A stretch of 39,999 nt of DNA from Streptomyces niveus (GTDB lineage: Bacteria > Actinomycetota > Actinomycetes > Streptomycetales > Streptomycetaceae), in the NCBI RefSeq assembly GCF_001723055.1, contig NZ_MDCR01000229.1, positions 1-39,999 of the forward strand, read 5' to 3'. A program made the position numbers and the translations under genes. Below the pieces are notes generated by a model. It ran no database searches and was not told the origin of the DNA. It saw only the letters and a program-made list of their open reading frames with translations. Shown here one piece after another: positions 7,052 to 15,156 of this stretch (positions are counted from its first letter, which is position 1; each line of letters starts with the position of its first letter).

Positions 7052-8038
7052 ATGGCGAAATTCTCAGCTCCACGCGCCCAGGCGCGCCCGGCCGCCCCGG
7101 CGGCCACCACCGGTGCGTCCGGCACGCCCGACAGCCCCGTCCGGCGTGCGCAGCCGCTGGCGCTGGCCGCCGCCGGGGTCACCGTCGTCCTCTGGGCGTC
7201 GGCCTTCGTCTCCATCCGCAGCGCGGGCGAGGCGTACGCGCCGGGCGCGCTGGCGCTCGGGCGGCTGCTGACCGGCTCGCTGGTGCTGGTCGCGATCCTG
7301 CTGATACGCCGTGAAGGGCTGCCGCCACGGGCCGCCTGGCCCGGCATCGTGGTGTCCGGACTGCTCTGGTTCGGCGGCTACTCGGTGGTCCTCAACTGGG
7401 GCGAGCAGCTGGTGGACGCGGGCACGGCGTCCCTGGTCGTGAACATCGCGCCGCTGCTCATGGCGCTGCTCGCCTTCCGGCTGCTCGGCGAGAGCCTGGC
7501 GCCCCGGCTGCTCACCGGCATGGCGGTGTCCTTCGCCGGCGCCGTGGTGGTCGGCCTGTCGATGGCCGGCGGCGGCAGCACCTCCGTACTCGGCGTGGTG
7601 CTCTGCCTGGTGGCGGCGGTGGCGTACGCGGGCGGAGTTGTCGCGCAGAAGCCCACGCTGGCGTACGCGACGCCCTTGCAGGTCACCACCTACGGCGCCC
7701 TGATCGGGGCGGTCGGCTGCCTGCCCTTCGGCTGGCAGCTCGTGCAGGACGCCGCGCACGCGCCGCTGTCCGCGACGCTCAACATGGTCTATCTGGGCGT
7801 CTTCCCGACCGCGCTGGCGTTCACGACCTGGGCGTACGCCCTGGCCCGTACGACCGCGTCGCGGATGGGCGCCACGACGTACGCGGTGCCGGCGATCGTC
7901 GTCCTGATGGCCTGGCTGCTGCTGGACGAGATCCCCGGCCCGCTCACGCTGGCCGGTGGTGTGCTCTGTCTGGCGGGTGTGGCGGTGGCCCGTTCGCGCT
8001 CACGCCGGGTGAAGGACCAACTGCCCGACGCCTCTTGA
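7052..8038 (+). CDS. EamA/DMT superfamily transporter
   Basis: 328 residues with about ten hydrophobic segments in two EamA repeats (roughly residues 37-165 and 178-315), after a polar 35-residue N-terminus. Characteristic DMT features are visible, for instance TVVLWASAFVSIRSAGEAYAPGALALGRLL and GVFPTALAFTTWAYALAR. Members export amino acids, metabolites or drugs by an antiport mechanism; the substrate cannot be told. The mRNA looks leaderless (TAGCAT seven nt before the ATG). The operator dyad in the promoter and the adjacent ArsR-type gene suggest that export is induced by its substrate. Confidence 0.9.
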   Translation: MAKFSAPRAQARPAAPAATTGASGTPDSPVRRAQPLALAAAGVTVVLWASAFVSIRSAGEAYAPGALALGRLLTGSLVLVAILLIRREGLPPRAAWPGIVVSGLLWFGGYSVVLNWGEQLVDAGTASLVVNIAPLLMALLAFRLLGESLAPRLLTGMAVSFAGAVVVGLSMAGGGSTSVLGVVLCLVAAVAYAGGVVAQKPTLAYATPLQVTTYGALIGAVGCLPFGWQLVQDAAHAPLSATLNMVYLGVFPTALAFTTWAYALARTTASRMGATTYAVPAIVVLMAWLLLDEIPGPLTLAGGVLCLAGVAVARSRSRRVKDQLPDAS

Positions 8039-8048
8039 GCTTCGAGTA

Positions 8049-9131
8049 CTACGGGAAAACGATCAGTGCCCGGCCGCCGCGCCCCGCGATCATGGTGTCG
8101 AAGGCGGCCGGGATCCCGTCCAGTGAGATCCGTTCCGTCACCAGCGCGCCGAGGTCGAACCGGCCGGCCCGGACGTGTTCGGCGATGACCGGCAGATCGC
8201 GGGCCGGGTCGCAGTTGCCGTACACACACCCCGACAGCGTGCGTCCCCAGTGGAACAGCTCCAGCGCGTTGAACGTGACCTGCTGGTCCTTCCCGCCGAT
8301 GCCGACAACCGTGGTCCGCCCGCCCCGGCGGGTGGACTCCCAGGCCGTACGGATGGTGACGGCGCGGCCGACGCACTCGACGGCGACGTCCGCCCCGTGG
8401 CCGCCGGTCAGCCGGCGGACGTCCTTGGCGGTGGTGGCGGAGGCGACGAGATAGTCGGTGGCTCCGGCCGCCCGCGCCAACTCCTCCTTCTCCGGGGAGA
8501 CATCGACGGCCACGACGGTCGAGGCCCCCGCGATCCTCGCGGACTGGAGTACGGCCAGACCGACCCCGCCGACGCCGAAGACCACGACGGTCTCACCCTC
8601 GCGGACCCGGGCGCTGTGGTGGACGGCGCCGTATCCGGTCAGGACGGCGCAGCCGAGCAGCGCCGCGTCGGTCAGCGGGATGCCGTCGGGGGCGGGCAGG
8701 ACGCAGTTCGCGGCGACGACGGTCTCCTCGGCGAACGCGGCGACGTTCAGGCCGGGGTGGAGCGGCGTGCCGTCGGCCGTACGGGCGTGGACGGCGCCCA
8801 CGCCGGACAGCGCCGAGGCGCAGAGCCAGACCTCGCCGAGCAGGCAGTGGTGGCACTGTCCGCAGGACGGCGCCCAGTTGAGTACGGCTCCGTCGCCCGG
8901 GGCGACGTGTCTGACACCTTCGCCGACGGACACGACCGTGCCCGCGCCCTCGTGGCCGAGGACTGCCGGGACGGGCACCCGCATGGTGCCGTCGGTGAGG
9001 GACAGGTCGGAGTGGCAGACCCCGGCGGCGGCCAGCCGGATTCTCACCCGGCCGGGGCCGGGCTCGGGCAGTGCGATGTCGGTGATCTCCAACGGAGCCC
9101 CGACGGCGGGCAGGACGGCGGCGCGGACCAC
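8049..9131 (-). CDS. Zinc-dependent alcohol dehydrogenase
   Basis: 360 residues of the medium-chain dehydrogenase family. Catalytic zinc ligands are Cys39, His60 and Glu61 (GVCHSDLS, GHEGAG). The structural zinc site has Cys90, 93, 96 and 104 (CGQCHHC ... C). The Rossmann motif GVGGVG is near residue 180, followed by VVAVDVS, whose Asp suggests NAD. The start is a GTG (9131) with GGGAGAG upstream, only 19 nt after the aldehyde dehydrogenase stop, so the two genes form an operon. Together they could take a primary alcohol to a carboxylic acid. The longer frame to 9248 overlaps the upstream gene and is not used. Confidence 0.92.
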   Translation of the reverse strand: MVRAAVLPAVGAPLEITDIALPEPGPGRVRIRLAAAGVCHSDLSLTDGTMRVPVPAVLGHEGAGTVVSVGEGVRHVAPGDGAVLNWAPSCGQCHHCLLGEVWLCASALSGVGAVHARTADGTPLHPGLNVAAFAEETVVAANCVLPAPDGIPLTDAALLGCAVLTGYGAVHHSARVREGETVVVFGVGGVGLAVLQSARIAGASTVVAVDVSPEKEELARAAGATDYLVASATTAKDVRRLTGGHGADVAVECVGRAVTIRTAWESTRRGGRTTVVGIGGKDQQVTFNALELFHWGRTLSGCVYGNCDPARDLPVIAEHVRAGRFDLGALVTERISLDGIPAAFDTMIAGRGGRALIVFP

Positions 9132-9150
9132 GATCGGTTTCTCTCCCGGC

Positions 9151-10563
9151 TCAGAACTGGAGGGACTTGGTCTGGAGGTACTCGGCGAGCCCGTGCGCGC
9201 CGAGTTCCCGGCCGACGCCCGACTGCTTGTAACCGCCGAACGGGGCAAGGGGGTTGAACCGGCCGCCGTTGATGTCGACCTGGCCGGTGTCCATCCGCCG
9301 CGCGAAGGCGGCGGCCTCGCTGTCGTCGCCCGCCCAGACGGCGCCGGCGAGGCCGTAGACGGTGCCGTTGGCGATCCGCAGGGCGTCGTCCTCGTCCTCG
9401 TAGCGGAGGATGGACAGGACGGGGCCGAAGATCTCCTCCTGGGCGATGCTCATCTCGGGGGTGACGTCGGCGAAGACGGTCGGGGCGATGAAGTAGCCGG
9501 TGTCGTACGGGGGTTCGACCCCGCCCGTGACCAGTCGGGCGCCCTCGGCGACACCCTTGTCGATGTGGCCGCGCACCCGGGCGTGCTGGGTGGCGTTGAC
9601 GACGGGGCCCACACGGCACAGTTCGTCGTGCGGGTCGCCCGCGCGGTACGACGCGACGGCAGCCGCCGCGGCCTCCACGGCCTCGTCGTACCGGTCGGTG
9701 TGGACCAGCATCCGGGTCCACGCGCTGCACGTCTGGCCGGAGTTGGTCATCACGTTGGCGACACCGGCCTTGACGGCCTTGGCGAGATCGGCGCTCGGCA
9801 GGATCACGTTGGCGGACTTCCCGCCCAGCTCCAGCGCGACGCGCTTGATCGCCGCTCCGGCCGTGGCGCCGATCAGCCGTCCGACGGCGGTGGAGCCGGT
9901 GAAGGAGACCAGGTCCACGTCCTCGTGCGCGGCGAGCGCCTGCCCGGCGACGGCGCCGGTCCCGGTGACCACGTTCACGACGCCCGCGGGCAGGCCCGCC
10001 TCGTGGACGGCCTCCGCGAAGAGCTGAGCGGTCAGCGGGGTGTCCTCGGCGGGCTTGACGACGACCGTGCAGCCGGCGGCGAGCGCGGGGGCGACCTTGG
10101 CGACGATCTGGTGCAGCGGGTAGTTCCAGGGGGTGATCGCGCCGACGACGCCCACCGGCTCCATCAGCACCGTCGAGTTGCCGATCCGCTCCTCGAAGGC
10201 GTAGGAGGCTGCGAGTTCGGCGTACGAGCCGGCGACGGCCACCGGCACCGAGGCGTGCACGGCCTTCGACAGCCGCAGCGGGGAGCCGAGTTCGGCGGTG
10301 ACGGTCTCGGCGATCTCGTCCTTGCGGGCGGCCATGGCGTCCCGCAGGGCGGTCAGGCGCGCCGCGCGTTCGGCGGGCGCGGTGGCGGCCCAGCCGGGGA
10401 AGGCGGCGCGCGCGGCGCGTACGGCGGCGTCGACGTCCTCGGCGGTACCGGCCGGGACCTCGGCGATGACCTGCTCGGTCGCCGGGTTGACGACGGCGAT
10501 GGTGCCGGGCCCGGCGGCGGGGCGCCACTCACCGCCGATGTACATGCTGTTGTGCGCCTTCAT
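9151..10563 (-). CDS. Aldehyde dehydrogenase (NAD-type ALDH family)
   Basis: 470 residues, normal for the family. Conserved elements are PWNYP with the oxyanion Asn (~147), Lys170 in VVVKPAEDTP, FTGSTAVGR, the general base Glu245 in LELGGKSA, and the nucleophile Cys279 in NSGQTCSA. The C-terminal PFGGYKQSGVGRE motif is also present. It oxidises an aldehyde to its acid with NAD(P). The start ATG at 10563 has GGGAGGA upstream. It is the first gene of an operon with the alcohol dehydrogenase. A TetR-like dyad lies 59-77 bp upstream. Substrate class is unknown. Confidence 0.93.
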   Translation of the reverse strand: MKAHNSMYIGGEWRPAAGPGTIAVVNPATEQVIAEVPAGTAEDVDAAVRAARAAFPGWAATAPAERAARLTALRDAMAARKDEIAETVTAELGSPLRLSKAVHASVPVAVAGSYAELAASYAFEERIGNSTVLMEPVGVVGAITPWNYPLHQIVAKVAPALAAGCTVVVKPAEDTPLTAQLFAEAVHEAGLPAGVVNVVTGTGAVAGQALAAHEDVDLVSFTGSTAVGRLIGATAGAAIKRVALELGGKSANVILPSADLAKAVKAGVANVMTNSGQTCSAWTRMLVHTDRYDEAVEAAAAAVASYRAGDPHDELCRVGPVVNATQHARVRGHIDKGVAEGARLVTGGVEPPYDTGYFIAPTVFADVTPEMSIAQEEIFGPVLSILRYEDEDDALRIANGTVYGLAGAVWAGDDSEAAAFARRMDTGQVDINGGRFNPLAPFGGYKQSGVGRELGAHGLAEYLQTKSLQF

Positions 10564-10621
10564 CGCTCGTTCCTCCCGGGGGGACTGGCGCGTGCGGCTG
10601 CGGTTCGCCGTCGCCACCCCC

Positions 10622-10640
10622 AAACTAGCGGCGTTAGTTT
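10622..10640. promoter_or_regulatory. Dyad operator upstream of ALDH/ADH operon
   Basis: AAACTAGCGGCGTTAGTTT reads as two 9-bp arms about a central G with one mismatch. On the minus strand the TAGTTT half could serve as a -10 box. The form fits a TetR-family operator. No regulator gene is directly adjacent, so the binder is unknown. Confidence 0.5.
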
Positions 10641-10689
10641 TCCGGCGCCAGGGACCCGGGGAGTCCCGAACATCACAACCCCGGAGCGG

Positions 10690-12060
10690 TCAGGTGTCGA
10701 TGCCGGGCATGTCCATCGGCGCGGGACAGATCCGCTGCCCGTAGTCGTCGAAGACGTAGAGATGCGCGAGGTCGACCAGCAGCGGCACCTGCGCCCCCGT
10801 ACGCAGCCGCATGTCGGGGCCGGTGCGTACGACGAGGTCGCTCGAGGTGATCGCGGGGCGGTCCGGGGTGTACGTGGCGGGGTTCTCCGGCTCCGGGTCG
10901 TCCAGCGCCACCACGGGACCCGACACATTGGCGGGCACCCGGCCGGGGACGTGCGCGGCGGCCCGGTCCCGCAGCCGCTCCAGGACCCCCGGCCCGCTCC
11001 GGCCGCGGCGGCGGCGCGGGGCCGCCCTGAGGCGCGGCGATTCGAGGTCGGGCACGACGGCGGGCTGCGAGCCGGTGTTGAGATGCACCAGCGCCTCGTG
11101 TCCCTGGTACTCCATGTGCTCGACGATGCCGCTGAGCGCGACCTCGCCGGGGCGGGCCTGGCTCGGCGGGGCGATCCGCGCCGCCTCGGACCGCAGCCCG
11201 ACGATGATCTTCCGGCCCTGCTGGATACGGAGCAACTGGTGGTCGGGGCTGAGGGGTTCGGGCAGGGGCAGCCGCTGCCGGCCGAGATCGATCGACATCC
11301 GGCCTTCGAGGGGCGCGTAGACGACGGCCTGGAGCAGATTGATGCGCGGGGTGCCGATGAAGGCGGCGACGAAGACGTTGCGCGGCAGCGCGTACGTGTC
11401 GCGCGGCGAGCTGACCTGCTGGAGGACCCCGCCGCGCATCACCGCGACCCGGTCGCCGAGTGACATCGCCTCGGCCTGGTCGTGTGTCACATAGATGGTC
11501 GTGACGCCCAACTCGGCGGTCAGCTGCGCTATCTCGGCCCGGACGTGGTTGCGCAGCTTGGAGTCGAGGTTGGACAGCGGCTCGTCCATCAGGAACGCGG
11601 ACGGGCGCCGTGAGATCGCGCGGCCCATCGCGACGCGCTGCCGCTCACCGCCGGAGAGCTGACTGGGGTAGCGGTCCAGGACATGCTCGATGCCGAGCAT
11701 GCGGGCGGTGGCCTCGACGCGTGCGGAGCTGTCCTGCCGGGGGCTCTGGAGGCTCAGCGGGAAGCCGATGTTGTCGCGGTTGGTCATGTTCGGGTAGAGC
11801 GCGAAGTTCTGGAACACCATCGCCATCTCGCGGTCGCGCGGCGGCAGAAGGTTGGCGCGTTCGCCGTCGAGCAGCAACTCCCCCTCGGTGATGTCCTCCA
11901 GACCGGCGATCATGCGCAGCACCGTGGACTTGCCGCAGCCCGACGGACCCAGGAGGACGACGAACTCGCCGGGATCGATGTCCAGGGAGAACCGGTCGAC
12001 GGCACGCGTGGTCCGCCCGTACACCTTGCTGACACTGTGCAGAGAGATGGCGCGAGTCAT
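10690..12060 (-). CDS. ABC transporter ATP-binding protein, MsiK/UgpC-like, without linked permease
   Basis: 456 residues. Walker A GPSGCGKST is at 38-46, Q84, the signature LSGGE at 135-139, Walker B FLMDEP at 156-161 and the switch His193 (VTHDQ). After the NBD comes a TOBE/MalK-type regulatory domain. MsiK of Streptomyces is a shared ATPase that energises several sugar importers whose operons lack an ATPase; the solo position here fits that pattern. It is longer than the roughly 370-380 residues usual for MsiK. The extra is an arginine/proline-rich stretch at about 340-400 splitting the TOBE part, absent from typical relatives. The ATG at 12060 has only a weak site (GGGCGG). Whether the insert is functional or a local frameshift relic cannot be decided by reading. 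Confidence 0.85.
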   Translation of the reverse strand: MTRAISLHSVSKVYGRTTRAVDRFSLDIDPGEFVVLLGPSGCGKSTVLRMIAGLEDITEGELLLDGERANLLPPRDREMAMVFQNFALYPNMTNRDNIGFPLSLQSPRQDSSARVEATARMLGIEHVLDRYPSQLSGGERQRVAMGRAISRRPSAFLMDEPLSNLDSKLRNHVRAEIAQLTAELGVTTIYVTHDQAEAMSLGDRVAVMRGGVLQQVSSPRDTYALPRNVFVAAFIGTPRINLLQAVVYAPLEGRMSIDLGRQRLPLPEPLSPDHQLLRIQQGRKIIVGLRSEAARIAPPSQARPGEVALSGIVEHMEYQGHEALVHLNTGSQPAVVPDLESPRLRAAPRRRRGRSGPGVLERLRDRAAAHVPGRVPANVSGPVVALDDPEPENPATYTPDRPAITSSDLVVRTGPDMRLRTGAQVPLLVDLAHLYVFDDYGQRICPAPMDMPGIDT

Positions 12061-12232
12061 GAGGATGCCGCCCGGAAGGTGAGGTTGAGCGCCTGCGACG
12101 CCTGAAGTTAGCCGACTACGCGGGGTCAGGGAATGACTTGCGGCGTCACAGGTGGCACCCGGGCCGATCCACCGCAGGGCGTACGGCAGTTGCGGGGGGC
12201 GGTGTCCAGACAGGAGTCGTAGACGGTGTCGT

Positions 12233-13570
12233 TCAGTGGCGGTCGCGGCCGTCCTCGGCCGCAACGGGCGTCTCTTCGGGAGTCTCAGGAGCCTTCGCCG
12301 GGGCGGGAGTCGCCGGCGCCGGGGCCGGATCGCGCGGCGTGGACCGTACGCCCAGGCCCGCCGCGCCCAGCAGCAGCACGCCGAGCATCATGAACGGCGC
12401 GCCCGTGCCCGCGACTCCGGCGACGAGCCCGGCGGACGCGGGGGCGGCGACCTGCCCGAGCCGGTTGCCGGTGAGCCTGAGCGCCAGCGCGGTGGAGCGG
12501 GCCTCCTCGGGAGCCGCACGCACGACGGTCGTCATCGACAGCGGCTGGCCGACACCGAGACAGAAGCCGAGCGCCACGAGCATCAGGGCCAGCCCCCACA
12601 CCGGCACGGGCAGCGCGATCCCCGCGCAGAGCAGCCCGCCGAGCAGGCAGGAGCCGGTGAGCAGGACCGTACGCCCCATCCGCTGGATCATCGGTGTCAT
12701 CACCAGGCGGCAGGCGATGGCGGCGGCCGCCCGCAGACTCAGCAGCACACCGATCACGGTCGGGGAGATGCCCCGCTCCTCGCCGACGACCGGGAGGTAC
12801 GCGGTGAGGATGTCGGTCGCGGAGAGCACGGCCAGGCTGACGAGGATGCCGCTGGGGACGCCACGGGTGCGCAGGATGCGCCACACGGACACCTTGCCGG
12901 GCTTGGACTCGGGCTTCTTGGCGGGCTCGGTCTTCCCGCGCCGCTTCCGTTTCCCGCCCGGCCCCGTCGTCGTCCCGGCGGGGATCATCGGCGCCTCTAT
13001 GCGCCGCAGACAGGTGAGGGAGACGGCGGCGACCCCGGCCGAGACGACCAGGGCGAGCGCACTGGTACGCCCCATCGCGCCGTCGTGGCCGGAGACCAGC
13101 AGCCCGGCGGCGACCGGGCCCACGAGCTGGCCCAGCGACGCGCCGATGGTGAAGTGCCCGAAGTTACGGTCCTGTTCGGCCGGTGAGCTGCGGCGCGCCA
13201 CGATGGACTGCGCCCCGATGACGAAGCAGAGATGGCCGAGGCCCATCACTCCGCTCCAGGCGGCGAGCGCGGCCAGGGACCCCGCCGTGCCGCTGAGCCC
13301 GCAGCCCACGCCGATCAGCACCGCGCCGACGGCGAGGAGCGGCACACAGCGCCCCCGGTCGGTCCTGCGTCCCAGCGGTACGGCGGCGAACAGCGGCAGC
13401 AGCGCGTACACACCCGCGATGACGCCGACCGCGCGCTCGTCGGCGCCGAGCGCGAGGGCCCGGTAGGAGACGGCCGGCCGTGCCATCGACACGGCGGCCT
13501 GGGAGAAGGCGAAGGCGATGACGAGACGCAGCAGCCACCGTCGGTCCCCCGCCCCCGCCCGCGCCGCCAT
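12233..13570 (-). CDS. MFS transporter
   Basis: 445 residues with about twelve hydrophobic segments. Loop 2-3 carries the MFS-type PLGRRTDRGR. A strongly basic cytoplasmic loop lies between the two halves (KRKRRGKTEPAKKPESKPGK), and the C-terminal tail is rich in Pro, Ala and Glu. Its start ATG overlaps the citM stop codon as TGATG, so the two are translationally coupled. It may therefore export or import a compound linked to citrate use, such as a siderophore-like chelate or another carboxylate, but this is only context. The substrate is not predictable. Confidence 0.88.
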   Translation of the reverse strand: MAARAGAGDRRWLLRLVIAFAFSQAAVSMARPAVSYRALALGADERAVGVIAGVYALLPLFAAVPLGRRTDRGRCVPLLAVGAVLIGVGCGLSGTAGSLAALAAWSGVMGLGHLCFVIGAQSIVARRSSPAEQDRNFGHFTIGASLGQLVGPVAAGLLVSGHDGAMGRTSALALVVSAGVAAVSLTCLRRIEAPMIPAGTTTGPGGKRKRRGKTEPAKKPESKPGKVSVWRILRTRGVPSGILVSLAVLSATDILTAYLPVVGEERGISPTVIGVLLSLRAAAAIACRLVMTPMIQRMGRTVLLTGSCLLGGLLCAGIALPVPVWGLALMLVALGFCLGVGQPLSMTTVVRAAPEEARSTALALRLTGNRLGQVAAPASAGLVAGVAGTGAPFMMLGVLLLGAAGLGVRSTPRDPAPAPATPAPAKAPETPEETPVAAEDGRDRH

Positions 13571-15018
13571 CAGATGGTGCCGAAGAGGATCGCCGCGGCG
13601 AGCACGACGAGGGAGGTGAGCACGGCCCACTTGACGGTGAACCTGGTGTGGTCGCCGAACTCGACCTTGGCCATGCCGACGAGGACGTACACGGCGGGGA
13701 CGAGCGGGCTCGACATGTGCAGCGGCTGGCCGACGATCGAGGCGCGGGCGACCTCCAGCGGGGAGACACCGTGCGCCGCGCCGGCCTCGGCGAGGACGGG
13801 CAGGACACCGAAGTAGAAGCCGTCGTTCGACATGAAGTACGTGAGGGGCAGGCTCAGCAGTCCGGCGACGATTCCCATGTGCGGGCCCATGCCCTCGGGA
13901 ACCGCGCCCACCAGCCAGTCAGCCATGTGTTCGACCATACCGGTGCCGGTCAGGACGCCGGTGAAGACGGCCGCCGCGAAGACCATGCCGGAGACGTTGA
14001 GCACGTTGTCGGCGTGGGCGGCGATACGGGCCCGCTGGTCCTTCATGGAGGGGAAGTTGACCGTGAGGGCGAGTGCGGCGCCGAGCAGGAAGAGGACCGG
14101 GATGGGCATGAGCTGCATGATCATCGCGGTGAGCAGGACGAGGGTGAGCCCGGCGTTGAACCAGTAGAGGCGCGGACGCAGGGTCGAGCGGTTGGGGTCG
14201 AGGCCCTTGAACTCCTCGTCGTCCGCGGGCTCTTCGGCGTCGGAGCCCTTGCTGTCGGCGCCCTTGTCGTAGGAGACACCGCCCGCGGACGAGCCCGCGC
14301 CGCCGCCGGACCCGGTCCGCGCGGTGCCCTTGCCGCCGCTGCCAGCGCCCGCCTCGACCAGCACCGTCTCGGTCACCGGCTCCAGCACCTCGTCGAGGGT
14401 GAGCGTGCCGAGGCGCTTGCGCTCGCGCAGCCCGAGGACGTACGAGAGGAGGAAGACGGCGAGGAGCCCGACGGCGAGCGCGGGGATCATCGGGACGAAG
14501 ATGTCGGTGGCGTCGACCTTCAGCGCGGTGGCGGCGCGGGCCGTGGGCCCGCCCCAGGGAAGGGTGTTCATGACGCCGTTCGCCGTGGCGGCGACACCGG
14601 TCAGCACGACCAGGCTCATCTTCAGCCGCTTGTAGAGCGGGTACATCGCCGAGACGGTGATCATGAAGGTGGTCGAGCCGTCGCCGTCGAGCGAGACGAT
14701 CGAGGCGAGCAGGGCCGTACCGACCACGATGCGCATCGGGTCGGCCTTGCAGAAGCGCAGGATGCCGCGCACGATCGGGTCGAAGAGCCCGACGTCGATC
14801 ATCACACCGAAGTAGACGATGGCGAACATCAGCATCGCCGCGGTCGGCGCCAGATCGCCGACCCCCTCGATGACGTAGTCCCCCAGCTTCGCGCCCTGGC
14901 CGACCAGGACGCAGAAAAGCGCGGGGATCAGCACGAGGGCCGCGATCGGGGACATCTTCTTCGTCATGATCAGCACCAGGAATGTGGCGATCATGACGAA
15001 TCCGAGGATTGTCAGCAT
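13570..15018 (-). CDS. CitMHS family citrate-metal:H+ symporter
   Basis: 482 residues with about twelve transmembrane segments. It carries CitMHS landmarks, notably SLDGDGSTTFM (109-119) and NTLPWGGPTARAATAL (151-166), and a C-terminal MSNDGFYFGVLPVL. A glycine/serine-rich, acidic loop at about 200-280 separates the halves. The family imports citrate complexed with Mg2+ or Ca2+ (B. subtilis CitM and CitH). The start has TGAGGT upstream. The promoter region holds TTGTTA and TAACGT boxes 18 bp apart on the minus strand. A 17-bp element overlapping the -35 is repeated in front of tctC. In Corynebacterium glutamicum, the CitAB system activates both citH and tctCBA, which supports the same logic here. 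Confidence 0.92.
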   Translation of the reverse strand: MLTILGFVMIATFLVLIMTKKMSPIAALVLIPALFCVLVGQGAKLGDYVIEGVGDLAPTAAMLMFAIVYFGVMIDVGLFDPIVRGILRFCKADPMRIVVGTALLASIVSLDGDGSTTFMITVSAMYPLYKRLKMSLVVLTGVAATANGVMNTLPWGGPTARAATALKVDATDIFVPMIPALAVGLLAVFLLSYVLGLRERKRLGTLTLDEVLEPVTETVLVEAGAGSGGKGTARTGSGGGAGSSAGGVSYDKGADSKGSDAEEPADDEEFKGLDPNRSTLRPRLYWFNAGLTLVLLTAMIMQLMPIPVLFLLGAALALTVNFPSMKDQRARIAAHADNVLNVSGMVFAAAVFTGVLTGTGMVEHMADWLVGAVPEGMGPHMGIVAGLLSLPLTYFMSNDGFYFGVLPVLAEAGAAHGVSPLEVARASIVGQPLHMSSPLVPAVYVLVGMAKVEFGDHTRFTVKWAVLTSLVVLAAAILFGTI

Positions 15019-15072
15019 GTGGGGTACCTCACGTTCACCGTTGAACTCCCACCCGGATCGGCGGTGCGGATG

Positions 15073-15107
15073 ACGTTAGGTGTCGTTTCCTCGCGTTAAC
15101 AAGATGT
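15073..15107 (-). promoter_or_regulatory. citM promoter with CitB-type candidate operator
   Basis: The element TCGCGTTAACAAGATGT (15091-15107, plus strand) matches 15 of 17 positions of the element upstream of tctC (39046-39062). It is also the left part of an imperfect dyad, CGTTAAC-AAGAT-GTTGACG. On the minus strand it contains a TTGTTA -35 (15097-15102), followed 18 bp later by TAACGT (15073-15078). The binding protein is inferred to be the CitB-like regulator at 39121. Confidence 0.6.
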
Positions 15108-15156
15108 TGACGTGCGAGCAATACGCGCAAAACCCCAGGTCAGACAAGGGTGCTGG

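Noticed and set aside
8458..11463. 1001-codon open frame on the plus strand
   Set aside because: It lies opposite the alcohol dehydrogenase, aldehyde dehydrogenase and ABC ATPase genes, which have full catalytic motifs. Its sequence is a typical high-GC antisense shadow rich in Arg, Gly, Asp and His, without any domain.
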